Shown piece by piece: positions 1 through 11,044 of a stretch of 64,000 nt of DNA. Source of the DNA: Thelephora terrestris (taxonomy: Eukaryota > Basidiomycota > Agaricomycetes > Thelephorales > Thelephoraceae); contig WIUZ02000017.1 in assembly GCA_015956445.1 (NCBI GenBank), forward strand, positions 62,001-126,000. The letters are read 5' to 3'. A program made the position numbers and the translations under genes. The notes beneath the pieces are model-generated. The model saw only the letters and a program-made list of their open reading frames with translations, did no database searches and had not been told where the DNA came from. Every line of letters begins with the position of its first letter. The stretch's first letter is position 1.

Positions 1-1599
1 GCGCGATCGGGGTCTCGGGGCTATCTCGAACACCAACGGCTCGTCCAGGCACAAGAACTTAGGTTTTACGGTATTCGATGGTCTCACCGCAAATAGGCGC
101 AGTTGCGTCGTATGCGGATACACGGAAGCGGTCATGCACTTTAGCTTTGACAATTGGCAACTTGCTGTTCCACGAGTGGTAAGTAATACCGTCTCCCATC
201 ATTTCTACATGTTGCTCAGTTTTTTAGCCATATTGCACCATCTACGACTGTCTACATGATTACACCCGGCTGGAGAAGCTTACAGACTGCATCTGTAGAA
301 AGTGTTCGGTGCTCGCCACGCACCAGAAGCTCCTCGCTGAGGCCGAACGTATGACGGCCCTGATGACAATCGAACCAAACCCTTCTCCATCAAGGAAGAA
401 ACGTGTCAGGGAAGCTCGCAAGCTTGAAGGTCGTGTGAAGACCGCGATTGAAGAAGGGAGGATTGAGGAAGACATACCCGGAGTAAAACTCGAGAAGGTT
501 TACAGCAAGGAATCCACCAAGCAGGTCATGGTCGCTCGTGTAAGCGTGCTGCCCTCCTCGTGTGATAGGTGCTGATGTCACGTACCAGGCTCCCCATGTG
601 CTCACATTACATCTTAACCGCTCTCTTCACTTCGGATACTACGCCTCCAAGAACACATGTCAAGTGGAGTTTCCTGAGTTTCTTGACCTTTCGCCATTTG
701 CAACCTCAGGTCAATTATCAACCAAACCAGATCTTCCCATTTCCTCTCCTCATCAATTACATCAACTAGCTCCATCCGCGACCCAATCACACCACCGGAC
801 GCTGTACCAACTCTCCGCTGTCGTTTGTCACTACGGGCAACACTCCTACGGCCACTACATCTGCTACAGGCGGAAGCCTCGACCCGTCAGCGCTGGAGCT
901 GCCCGCTTTTTTCCACCGAAACTTCCTTGCCCTTGGGACTGTAGATGCGAGCGATGTATACAGTTCGGGCCCATCCGTGTTGACGATGGTTTTGACAACA
1001 GACGGAGACCGGGTTATGGTTGGCTACGAATCAGCGATGATTCGGTTCAGGAAGTCGGCTTCGAGACGGTTGCCCTTGAAAGTTCTTCTGCCTTCATGCT
1101 CTTCTACGAGAAGGTTTTACAGCCGAGGGTGTCTTCTGCACGCCAGCAGGCAACCAAAGGTTCTGAGGACACTGTCAGGCCCGAGGACGCACTGTCCAAG
1201 GAACCCAAACTCGCTCAGGAAGGTGATACCCAGTCCCAGGGATCCGGTTCCAGGACGAAAGATGTGCAACCTCGGGTTGTTAGAAATGTTTCTACTCGGC
1301 GGCCTGACAGTCCAATACCGCAGCCAAAGCCAAAAGCCCCAGGTTTGCTTGTCTCAACACCATCGTTGATGCGTGGGGGTTCATATTACAATGCTCAATC
1401 GCAACAGCCACAGTCCCAACCTCAGGCGAACGGCCATGTCAGGATGCCAGCTACAGCATCTGAATCTTGGTATCGCCCCGCATCACCACCACAATTGCAC
1501 CCCCCTCCGCACTCGAACTCACCCAGTAAATCACAATCACGAGTACCCGTCCCCTCTACAACTGCGATACAATACCAACCCCAGCGACTACAAATATAA
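1..1599 (+). CDS. Ubiquitin-specific protease (peptidase C19), 3' part, cut by window edge
   Basis: This is the C-terminal part of a cysteine deubiquitinase that removes ubiquitin from proteins. Exons read as 2-178 (frame from base 2), 228-539 and 589-1599, with two 49-bp phase-0 introns. Exon 1 ends in a zinc-ribbon-like stretch containing CVVCGY and the FDGLTA motif common in the family. Exon 2 holds CICRKC and a charged linker. Exon 3 holds the His box (VVCHYGQHSYGHYICYRR, with the catalytic His in GHY) and the WLRISDD segment carrying the third catalytic residue. A low-complexity Pro/Gln/Ser tail of about 150 residues follows. The catalytic Cys box lies upstream of the window. It most resembles the Ubp1/USP30-like group by memory; the USP assignment is firm, the subgroup is not. 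Confidence 0.9.
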
Positions 1600-1959
1600 T
1601 TATTTCTTTTGTAGGTTTTCTTTCATCTCGTAACTTCTCCCTCTCATCGCAGCCAGAGATGTATTTTTAGCGTTACACATCTCACTTTTGCAAATCACAT
1701 CATTGTCGTTTTTAAGGCAGAATACCAGACTCTCTGCCAGGTACACACAAACTAGAAAAGGAAGCGGAACCTACCAGGCGTGTGTCCCAGCAGGTATGCC
1801 AATTCAGCACTGGTTGTCGATGCGATGCCTCCGTGTCGCGCCTCAGAGAGTAATTTGCGCTCGTGCTCATGTGTGATATGGAAACCATTTATATATCAGT
1901 CAGTTCTCGCAGGCTATGTCGGAGGGTCACCTTCAACCCTCCCCTGGATTATCCACATT

Positions 1960-2212
1960 TTTTCAGCTCATGCTGTTGCGCGGTGTTGGCGACAGGCGAC
2001 CAAGGGCACGACTGGCGGGTTATATGCAAAAGCACTCCATTCACCTGGGGTTGTGTCGATGACACAAGCCCCGACACGCTGAGAAAAACGATGAGGTGAA
2101 CCGCAAGTCAGTCAGCCTGGCCCCGGCGCCCCAGGCTACCTCTTAGTATACACAGGATCATGATACAAAGGTTACGGTGTGGGACGTGCCCGCTGAGAGT
2201 TTTCAACGATAA
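1960..2212 (+). pseudogene. Broken relative of the small membrane protein encoded at 6.4 kb
   Basis: Two short stretches match the last two exons of the gene at 6420-7405. One reads GDQGHDWRVICKSTPFTW, against GGQDWCLLCNSTPLVW in the intact gene. The other reads KVTVWDVPAESFQR then stop, against KVAVWDVPDESCLS then stop. An intron-like stretch (GT near 2095, AG near 2158) separates them, but the phases on its two sides do not agree, and no N-terminal or transmembrane exon is found upstream. I read it as a decayed or truncated paralog lying on the other side of the DUF4139 gene. The rest of 1600-2265 shows nothing else. Confidence 0.55.
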
Positions 2213-2265
2213 ACCCAATACAAATGGGGCTTTCTTTGGATCGGACACGTATATCCAATCTTCCC

Positions 2266-4162
2266 CTACTCGGACCTGAGCCTCCAATCTGCATCGATGG
2301 GCGCTCTCACTTCCCATTCACTGACCAAAACAACCTCCTCCCTCGGAGGGATCGTCCCGTACCAAATGAACTTTCCTTCTTTCTGTCCATTCTTCGTGTC
2401 CTCTATGTCCCTCCCCCACTTGACCTTGAATCCATCTTCCCTCCCGAGATCAACTTCTTGCCCCTCCTCGCCCTCTGCCAGACCTGCTGGACCCTTCAAG
2501 AACACCTTGATTCGACGGTCATCCTCCGAAGCGATCGGAATGCTCGACCTCTCGACGATGTCAACCGGATAGTTGCCGGTGTGCCGGTTGTGCAGCCTCG
2601 TGGTGGAAAGATAGGTCGTCGTCGTGTATTGCTCCACGAAAGAGGAGGGAGGAGACGTTACGGAGGATTGTGTGAGCTCGTAAGAGACTCGGATAGATGT
2701 GTCCATTCCAAGAGTGCAGTTGAACGTGTCTCCAGTCGCAATCTCAAATATGCTCGTTTTGGAGACATACGAATCGTCAACGAAGACACTCATGGTACCA
2801 GGAAGCAAATAGTATTCGCTCGTATTCCTGACAGCGCACTAAGGAACCGTTATCATGTCAGTTGGGTACTCACAAGAGCATCACCTTCATTACCTGCAAA
2901 TACGCAATCGGGGATTTACGTGGGGTAGCAATATGTGTGATGACCGCCTCGAAAGGGATGACCGCCACAAGCACCTTGTATGAAACGCCATCACTAGGAA
3001 TGGTAGTCAATGTCTCGACCGTGTAGCTGACGGTCATAGGACTCTTCGAGATGAAAGCGGCGCATTGTGCAAGGTCAGGAAGGGGGGCTGGAATTGCAGT
3101 GGGTGGAGGGCTGCCACCGTCGAACATTCCGAAGCCCATATCCTCGTCCGACGACTGTATAAGTGAGCTTGAGGAACTTAGGAGACTTGGGGAAGCTGGG
3201 GAGTAGCACGGAGACTTCAGGGAACCTGGCATGGCTAGTGAAGTCGGGGGCTCTATGATGAGATCATCCGGTTTCGGTATCCCTGCGTTGAGAGTGTCTG
3301 TAGCAGATGTGCTGAGGACCAGTTTCGCGTCTGTCCAGTCTTCTCCGGTATATTGCTGAAGATTGACGCGGTAGTGGAGGGAGACATTTGTAGACGGCTT
3401 TCCGTCCTCCGAGGTTGTATATAAATCGTAGAGTGGATGCCAATAGGCGTCGAGCACACCTGCATATAGAAGATAAGCATACACTCGCAGCTTTGCACCC
3501 TTTCCCTCACGATATATCAATCTCAGCTGCGCGGAACCATCCTCGTCAGCCAAAATCGTGATGATCGCCTTGGTGAATGCCGCCCCGCTCCTCGAGCTCC
3601 GCAACTTGTTGATTTTCTGGTTCAGCCGCGCAATCCGCTCGTCCAGCTCCAAAACGGTCTCTGCACAAGAAAGAATCTTGTCGAGCAACTTGTTGGAGAA
3701 GGCAATCGCTTGATCGGGATCGACATCGTGCTTTTCGGCCATGCTTTTTCCGAATCCTTCCAAGAGCGCCACTTCTTGCTCTCGTGCCCTTTTCTCCGTT
3801 TGTAGTTCGTCGAGTTGAGATGTGAGGTCTCGGATTGGATTTGACTTTGGGATCTCTGGGTGACGATCGAGAGTGCATTGGACGACGAGGAGTCTGGCGT
3901 TTCCGAGTCCATCTACACGGAAGGATTCAGTCTCAGTCGTGCTGCTGAGGCCCGTGACTTCAATCGCGTTAGTCCCTGCCTGTCCTCCGTGGAAATCATC
4001 AATGTCTTGGTGGAGGGCACAGAAATCTATCCCGCTTACCTTGAGTTCAACGTGGAGTTCCCGGATAACCTGTGCCCCAGAGGGCTGATAGACGGTGACA
4101 CTTTCGATGGGTAACCTAGAAACATCGGTAGAGAACTCTGTCGTTGGCATGGATGCCACCAT
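2266..4162 (-). CDS. DUF4140/DUF4139 domain protein (MucA-like annotation family)
   Basis: Four exons (4162-4040, 3979-3511, 3459-2874, 2827-2266) give 579 codons with consistent phases; the introns are 46-60 bp. The N-terminus (VTVYQPSGAQV, then NAIEVTGLSS after intron 1) is the DUF4140 beta domain. A coiled coil of about 100 residues follows (QLDELQTEKRAREQEVALLE onward). Then comes DUF4139 from about residue 210 (YWHPLYDLYTTSEDGK, EDWTDAKLVLSTS), with a low-complexity Ser/Pro insert near residues 290-340. The C-terminus keeps the KVKWGRDIEDTKNG...FIWYGTIPP region. The family is widespread and often annotated 'mucoidy inhibitor', but its biochemical role is unknown. No signal peptide or membrane segment is evident, so it is probably cytosolic. 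Confidence 0.87.
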
Positions 4163-5377
4163 GGTGAAGAGGAAGACGCCAGCCCTGGCCGCTTGATCGA
4201 CAACGACTTATTCACATCTATCGCGGGTCTTGGACGTTTGCTCGGTCTGACCTCGGGAGATTCCGATGGTGGATCACTGGCAGCACGCCAACTACGGGAA
4301 CACCCTTGGAGGGAAAGGTCAAACCATCTTGACAAACTGGCACAGAAAAAAACGCAGAAAGCTGTTCTTCGTGTGCCATGACTTTGGGAATTTTCAAAGG
4401 GTTCGCATACTCATGCTGTGACTTAACAATTCCGACGCCTGTAAGCCCTCGTTCACTAACGTTGACCCCCACCCGGATGTTTCTGCATTGTCCACGTATC
4501 GCGAGCCCAATATCCGCCCCATACTACGGGGCTTGCAGGTGAGCCAAGGGGATCTGCCCTGAGCGCCGCTTCATAGACCTCCGTGCATAACTGCCCCCAC
4601 CTCCTCTAAAGCTTCCTTCCTCCCGCTAAACCTTTCTCCGGCCCTTCATCTCGTCCACCGACACCCTTTTCATCTTTCAACCAGTCTTGCTTTCCCCCGT
4701 ATCTCAGCTTTTCCTGCTCTCCCATGGTCGACTAGCTCATAGCTCGAATCTACGGCTTCTTTGGCCTTGTTGGCTCCTCTCACGTACGCGCGGTCAGACG
4801 GGGAATCAAAGTGACTCGTCTTTTGGCCGCTCGATGGGACACGACGGTGGTAGTCCTGCGATGTATTTTATTGTCCAAGCTCGCTGGCGATCTGGGAGAT
4901 AGCGACAGATTGCTCGAGTTGAGCGAATGAGCGACATAATGCACAATGGAGAATGGTAGTAACCATGAAGGTGGATTCCATTTCCGAATGTGACAGGTCG
5001 TTTGTAGATCTTAAACGAGGATCCTAGAGGTGGGGCCTTGGTGGTGTTGTTAAGTTAGATGTCCACAAAAATATCGTTGGTTATTCGAAACACGATAATC
5101 CAGGATGCCCAAAGGACGGACACGGCTTTGACCTGACGGAATAGCTGACTGGTACGGCCTCCCGTTGAAGACTTTGTACTTACTACGATGGAAACGTTGC
5201 CCACGAACGAGAGCGGGAAAGATGAGTGAGCGGTCGTGGGAAAATTGACATTCGAATCGATCGCTTTCCGGTTGAGCGCAAGGTGAACAATTTATGCAAC
5301 CACAGCCAGACTATGTACAAACACTGAGTGTGAGAGGGGTAGCCGCAGATCCTAACCCCTATCTTTAAATTTTTGAC
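4163..5377. other. Intergenic, no gene seen
   Basis: About 1.2 kb with only short random frames. It contains the upstream region of the DUF4139 gene. No repeat, tRNA or coding similarity was recognised. Confidence 0.6.
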
Positions 5378-5975
5378 AAAAAAAAAGCGGGACCGCAGCC
5401 ATCATAGCTTCGCGTGTCTCCAATTCGCGACTTGGAGACACATGGCCCCGCCAGGGCAAGAACCCTGGCGGAGCCCGAAGCTACGACGACACGCGGTCCC
5501 GCTCGCCCATGCACACCACAGCCTACGTCCCCGGGCTGCCCAGCAACGAGCTTACTCTGCCCCTCGAAGGGGAGGATCGACGGTTCTAACCCGGGCGCAG
5601 GAAGACGATCGCTGGTTACCCAGCGGATATCGCCATAACTCCCCGTCGATCCGAGTGTTCGTGCTGTTCGTCGAAAAGACGCAAGTCACCAGATAGCTAC
5701 GCTGAGACCAGCTCACCTCGTGGCTCCCTAGCGGACCGTGGGGGATCGCACTCGCCGTTTCAGGATGAGCTACCTTGAGGTCTTGAGGCCGCGGTGCTCT
5801 CCGGTAGGCGTCTTGGGCACCTAGGAGGGGTCACCTATACCCTGCGCGGCACGCCGTAATACATACCTCGACGGACCGAGCACAGGGCCGAGTGCGCCCT
5901 ACCATCGGCCGAGGCGAACACGAGAGAGAAACTGGTGCCAGGAATATAACCACTGATGACCTGCGCCACGACTGA
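5378..5975 (-). ncRNA. Putative structured RNA gene, Pol III-like, unidentified
   Basis: On the minus strand a nested fold ends directly in a run of nine T (5386-5378), as RNA polymerase III transcripts do. Pairs seen: 5386-5396 with 5493-5503 (11 bp), 5405-5412 with 5476-5483 (8 bp), hairpin 5415-5423/5432-5440 (9 bp) and hairpin 5448-5456/5463-5471 (9 bp, 6-nt loop), all perfect Watson-Crick. Another 8-bp stem in the upstream half brings together an agctcatc and a ggtgagct segment in the 5716-5772 area. A TATATAAA sits at 6008-6001, so a start near 5975 would give about 600 nt; that 5' end is a guess. I could not match it to U1-U6, 5S, SRP, U3, RNase P or MRP motifs. No ORF of useful length overlaps it on this strand. 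Confidence 0.45.
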
Positions 5976-6000
5976 GGGAAAAGAGCAGCGAACCCCCGGG

Positions 6001-6008
6001 TTTATATA
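6001..6008 (-). promoter_or_regulatory. TATA box, possible promoter of the structured RNA
   Basis: TATATAAA on the minus strand, about 25-30 bp upstream of the assumed 5' end of the structured RNA at 5.38-5.97 kb. The spacing suits a TATA-dependent promoter. Assignment to that RNA is inference. Confidence 0.35.
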
Positions 6009-6419
6009 CGTTCAGCCAACAGGGGTTTTGTTTCTCTGCGATGAGCTTAATTGTAGCTTCACGTGGCCACACGTGATGGGTTCAGAGGTTGAACTGATTC
6101 TCTGACGACCAGAACAGGGGAGCGGAAGTCATCCGGCGAATTGTACTGGTGTTTTCGTTGTTAGGACACAAAGATCGGGGTGAGGGCTAGGAGGCGCCCG
6201 AAACAGACGCCCTCGGCAGATATATTACCTTACCTAATCCAAATTGAATGTGTTGTGTGGCGGTCGGGCCAGTTTCGCTCAACCTTCATCTTGGTGCTCG
6301 CAATGGCTTCACAGCTTCCGTAGGAGTTCACTCGACCTTCAAACGTCTATATTCACAAGACCTTTGCTGATAGGGAGCACCCCGCACAATTCCACGATGT
6401 CCCTCCCACAAACAACGGC

Positions 6420-7405
6420 ATGCCCTCCAACAGGTTCATTTCGCCTCATCTCCCGTCACTCCCACCTCCCCGACCCCCAGGACTCCCAAATTCTCGACTT
6501 GTCGATAGGCCGCAACCAGTCGGTGCCTCGATTCCTGATGGCGGACCCCTACAACGTCGAATGCCAGGGCTGAAAACTGTTAGCCCCTGGAAGCTTCTTC
6601 TTATCGCGGTCGCGGGGCTGGTAACCGTTCTGGTGTTCAAGTATGACCCGCTGGTGAGCATTATAGACATCGAGGACGCAAAACGACATGCCTCGATTGA
6701 GAACGCAACCCTCGCGTTCGAGAAGGAGAAAACGGAACGTGAGAGGAAGGTGATGGTACATGAAAGGGAGTTGTGGGAGAAGGCTAGGGATGCGCATCTT
6801 CCTCGTGGCGCATTCTGGGATGTTGTATGGCCTGCTTGGGATTGTCTTGCCTACGGCAAGCGGGAGTATTGGGGTGGGCTCCGTAACATACCCAAAGACT
6901 GGGACGGGATCGATGCATGCATGAACATGCCAGTAGAGATCAAGGGTGTCAAAATCAGGCGTCCGGATCGGTGTGCACTCGCCTTTGGGAAGGAATACCG
7001 AGTCCAGGGTTATTGGGTGGTAGATTGGGATCAACCGGATTGTAAGCCATGGTATCGTGATTTCGAAGATAAGGTGGGCTCGGATTTCCCTTTTGTACCC
7101 CTGCATCTTCTCCTCACATACATTTCAACAGTGGTGCACAAGCTACAACTCCGGAAAACGTCGAATCGAAGCTCAGATCGTGGGCATCAATGACAAGGGA
7201 GGACAAGACTGGTGCTTGTTGTGCAACAGCACACCCTTGGTCTGGGACATGATCACATATGCAAGTCCCACTCGTTGTGAGGAAAGAGTGGGTGGTCTTC
7301 CGTTTCGAATGATTCGTTGAGGAGACTGATTTCTGCACCGGATGACAGTCGTGGGGGAAGAAAGTCGCAGTTTGGGACGTGCCCGACGAAAGTTGTCTGT
7401 CGTAA
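6420..7405 (+). CDS. Small type II membrane protein, fungal family of unknown function
   Basis: Exons 6420-7073, 7132-7287 and 7349-7405 give 288 codons with phase-0 introns of 58 and 61 bp. A Pro-rich N-terminus precedes one transmembrane helix (WKLLLIAVAGLVTVLVF, about residues 57-73). A charged helix (FEKEKTERERKVMVHEREL) follows, then a Cys/Trp-rich lumenal or extracellular domain with the GQDWCLLCNSTP motif, ending VAVWDVPDESC. Met48 lies nearer the membrane helix and could be the true start. I recognise this as a recurrent small family in mushroom genomes but know no function. A decayed relative lies at about 2 kb. The downstream 3' flank shows nothing special. Confidence 0.72.
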
Positions 7406-8801
7406 ACCTGCCTCTTTCGACAGGTATACCCATTCACTGTGCTGTAGACAAGAGAGGCGTTTTGTTCTGAGTGATGTGTTGGTGTTTGGCCGTCGAAGCT
7501 AAATTGTACTTGTACTCATATATGCGAAAAAGAAACAGCAACTTCGCTCAATTAGACCCATGCGCACAAGCGCCCCGTATCCTCGAATAAACAGCGCTAA
7601 CTCGGGGCCAACCCACCAGTTGACTAGAACGGGAACCAGAAAAACGTCATATTTTGGGATGCTCGCCGTCGTAGCACTGCAGGAACTTCGAATTCGATGG
7701 GGTGGGTAGGGTGAATCACGTTGACGGAGAATGTTCGTGTATTAGTACTACCGTAACTACACCTTCAGCTTGTCGCAAGTCTCCCTCAGTACCTGCCTGG
7801 GGGGTCCAACACAAAATGCGCCGCAGGGCAGTGCCGGAGGCGGGGATATAGTGATTCTCCTTGGATAGATCGAAATGCGGACGTTCCGTTGAACAATCAC
7901 TCCACCCGACATCACTTGCCCTCCTTTGACTCCTGTGTGCTAACTTAATCGTGCGATAGGGCCGGGGAAACGAAACCCACGTCCCTCTGATGACCAAGAT
8001 CAAGCGTACCCTTGGGATAAGGAGTACGCCTAGGCGCGATCGACAAAACGTCCCCTCCGTCACCGCCTTGAGGACTCGCCGATCCCGCCGCAACAACAAC
8101 GGACTATTCCGTCGTTGAGACCTTCGGGGCTTTAAAGCTCTGAGCCTTTCCATCCTCACCACGTTACCCGATTCTCTATATATCTCAACCACCGGACGCT
8201 CTGTAACTTATAAGACATGGTCTGGTGGCCCAGGTCACCGGTTTCGCTGCTACCCACAATCTAATCCGCATGTGTCTTTGACGCGACGTCGCGTCATATG
8301 TCTTCCGTATCCTCTTCCCCTACCTTACAGCCTTACTTTTACGATTGACCTATCCTCGATGTATCAAATAACTAGAAAGAACCTTGTGTGTAGCGATTGA
8401 CAATCTTGAACTCCTTCCTGTTCAACACCGCGGCTTCTTCGACGCACAGACAGATACTCGCTTCTCTAACTTTCCCAAAACTCAGCTCCCCGAGTGAATC
8501 GAGTACAGTTGGGTTCAAGCACAATCGGCGACTCGGATCGCGGGTGCCAGAGACGGGCGAGGTGTTCTCTCCAGAAGAGGGTATATAGCGTGAAAACTGC
8601 TCTTTAACAACAGCAGGCACAGCTCCATGCCTGTACACACAACAAGGTCATGCTAGGCATCCAGTAGTGAGACACGTATTATTCGCCGTTGAACTTTACA
8701 CGAAGTAAACAAAAAAGCAACGTGGTACAATTTACAACACAGGTCCATTGCACGAGCGATAGGATGGAAGTCCGTACACGTTACAAGGTACATTGTGGAA
8801 C
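7406..8801. other. Intergenic, no gene seen
   Basis: About 1.4 kb. The longest frame (minus, 7716-8192) is Arg-rich without recognisable domains and reads like chance. The segment near 8641-8672 is the first copy of a sequence repeated near 11.63 and 13.59 kb; it is the 3' flank of the first RAI1-like gene. Confidence 0.55.
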
Positions 8802-10041
8802 CTAACGGTAGTCGGGCCGCTGAGTTTGACAAGTCTCGCGTAGGGTTACCTTTGCGTTCCCGTTGACGTCAACCTTGAGTACAAATCCAGTATTATCGGG
8901 AACGGATGGTCCAAGGGCACGGAAGTACGCCGAAAGCGCGGACAAGATATCGTGGAGCCGCCCCATATCGACAGCAGGGTCGAACATTGGGGCGTGAATC
9001 TGTACCTCTGGAAGGAAGTGCTTGACGGGCTTCCGAACGATATTGAAGACCGCATCATCGCAGGTACGGTACCCTATCCGCACCGTCGGGATGCCAAGCA
9101 GGTAGGATTTCAGGTACCACTTGGGATATAACACGACACAATCGGGATTTGACGTGATGACCGAAGGATTGCGTTTATACCATTGTTCGGGCACCTCGTG
9201 TGTCGCTAGTTCAATGTAGTCCTTCATACTGGGTTTTTTGTCCGTGCCTTAAGAAATAAGAGTCAATAAGTTATCGTCAATCGATCGATGAATCGGATCC
9301 GTACTCGACGAACAGTCTACTTCGCCAGCCATGATTACGTCGTAGTTGCCTATCTTCCTGCGGACGACGCTGGAGAATACGCCATGGGGTCTCTCCGTCA
9401 TTGGACGTGTGCACGCCCTTTCGAAGCAATCACTAATGATCATGTTAGAGCAGAACTCGTAGGAACAGGAACTGAGGGTGGGAGATACCGTTCGCTAAAT
9501 TTGGTGATAAGTAACGGTATGGGCGTGTGATTCGGTGAAGGACTAACCTATCCCATCGGAGTTCTAAGAATTTCCGGAGAATATGCAGCTTACCATCCAC
9601 AAAGTAAACGCCATATTCGCCAATCTTGCCCATTGCCAGGCTGTATCGAATGGAGTCAGCTAGAGTTAGCAAGGCTAGAGAGCGAACGTACTCCACCAGA
9701 GTGCCTCTATTCGTGATCACATCTGCCTTGGCCAGATCGGCTGTGCGACCAGCTAGTTGGCAAGCATCTATGATGGATTGCAGCCCTGGTCGTGGGAGAG
9801 AATCGAGCTGACTGCGTTGATCTGACCAGTGAGCCCTGTCTCTGTCGGGTGGTGCCACGAGTAATTGAAACGGAGTGGTGGGGGGCGAGTACAATTTTAG
9901 GGCACTCCGAGATTGATGACAGTATTCATGTGTCCGTCCTGGGAAGTGAGAGAAGTACGCGATCTGCTTTGGAGCACCGATAGTTTTCATGTCGAAGGGT
10001 AGAGGGGTAGCGAAATTTCCAAGGCGATGTGACGAGCTCAT
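8802..10041 (-). CDS. RAI1/DXO-like decapping nuclease, paralog A, probably degenerate
   Basis: Five exons can be drawn (10041-9692, 9640-9548, 9471-9457, 9432-9305, 9247-8802), totalling 343 codons and matching paralog B exon by exon. The family removes non-canonical or incomplete 5' caps (pyrophosphohydrolase, deNADding and 5'-3' exonuclease activities). Landmarks: PKQIAYFSHFPG near the start, ADVITNRGTLV, SVVRRKIG, GEVDC (metal-binding Glu/Asp), YIELAT, and a C-terminal helical part. Two things look wrong. The intron between exons 3 and 4 would be only 24 bp (9433-9456), too short to splice; and the conserved Glu-x-Lys motif reads ELA instead of ELK. Either the gene is decaying, or the microexon is skipped. 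Upstream and downstream flanks resemble those of paralog B. Confidence 0.72.
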
Positions 10042-10095
10042 TTTGGTGAGGGTGAGGTGGGGTGAGAGAGGTCATGACCGGGACAAAATTGCTGG

Positions 10096-10102
10096 ATTTA
10101 TA
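10096..10102 (-). promoter_or_regulatory. TATA box of RAI1-like paralog A
   Basis: TATAAAT on the minus strand about 55 bp upstream of the ATG at 10041. The same element, in the same context (ctggatttatag on +), occurs at 13204-13210 before paralog B, which supports a shared ancestral promoter. Confidence 0.45.
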
Positions 10103-10546
10103 GTCTGGAGTTGGCAATAGAACGAGGCAGGTGAGCTCGGTAGGACATGCGGAGGACCATGCACACCGGAAATCTCAAGCCATGCGCAAGGACGTGGTCC
10201 GGGTTGCAAGGCGCAGTTCAGCAGAGTTCAGCGTGGTGGCGATGATATAGGCGAGGGTCAATACCACTATCAGTTTGCTACGGAGTGCGTCCGTTAAACA
10301 AGCGGAGGGACGCTCGACAAGTGTCGACAGCGTATCGAAAGGCGCATCCAGGTATAAGTGCGGCGAGTGGACCCATCGTTGGGGCACGCCCATTGGGTGT
10401 AGGACGTGTTACTAGGACCCGTTTGTCTGGGATGGTACTATATAGCAGAGCCGAGGGTTGGGTCAATGGCTGTAAACACGCCCCGCATGGCAGAGCACAA
10501 ACAATCCCAAGTTTTGACCCTGGGAGCGGTTTGTACTAGCAAACCT

Positions 10547-11044
10547 TCAGGTGCCCCGGTGCGCAAATATTTCCGGGGAACTGAGACTTGGACCTTCGCT
10601 CACAAGGGCCCTCTCACACACACGCACGGCTGGGATGAGGGTCATGGTATAACCCTGGCAGTCAGTTGACTCACAACATTCAATCCCTTGCAATTTTTGG
10701 CCGCCCGACTGCCAGCGCAGGGTCACAGCTTCGTAGGCGTCGAATTCCGGGGGGAATAGCGCATGGCTGAGCTTCTTTGGGTTGGGGTTTGGACGGGTCT
10801 GGTTGACGTTACAAGAGAGCCGTCGTCCGAGGTCGGTCGGGATGCAAATCGCCTCGTGGTGGAACCAGTGTGGGTCCTTGAACTTCTCACTGCCGATTTT
10901 ATGTCTACACGTCTATGGCATATTCTCCATCGTGTCGAGGCATTGCCTTCGCTCCCTTCGTCTTGAACCTCAGGCCTCATCGCCCACCCGAAGACGCGAC
11001 AACGACGGAAAAGGTTGAAGGTTCAGCTTGAACTGCGGCCGCAT
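10547..11044 (-). CDS. Possible small gene or gene remnant between the RAI1 paralogs
   Basis: A stop-free stretch of about 120 codons runs from near 10910 to a TGA at 10549-10547 without an ATG. It reads FKDPHWFHHEAICIPTDLG, then later FDAYEAVTLRWQSGGQ and IECCESTDCQGYTM. A plausible upstream exon starts at the ATG at 11044 (MRPQFKLNLQPFPSLSRLR) and is joined by an intron ending at a TAG near 10910. The His/Cys/Trp content suggests a small metal-binding domain, but I recognise no family. It could also be a relic or a chance frame. Confidence 0.28.

Noticed and set aside
5580-5610. tRNA B-box-like sequence (ggttctaaccc)
   Set aside because: No cloverleaf can be drawn around it and the central base does not fit the consensus; no tRNA gene was found in the window.
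5941-5975. C/D-box-like words (tgatga ... ctga) on +
   Set aside because: Spacing and flanking stems do not fit a C/D snoRNA, and the strand is opposite to the structured RNA.
7716-8192. 158-codon minus-strand open frame
   Set aside because: Very Arg-rich, no domain, no intron signals, no similar copy in the window; reads like a chance frame in GC-rich DNA.
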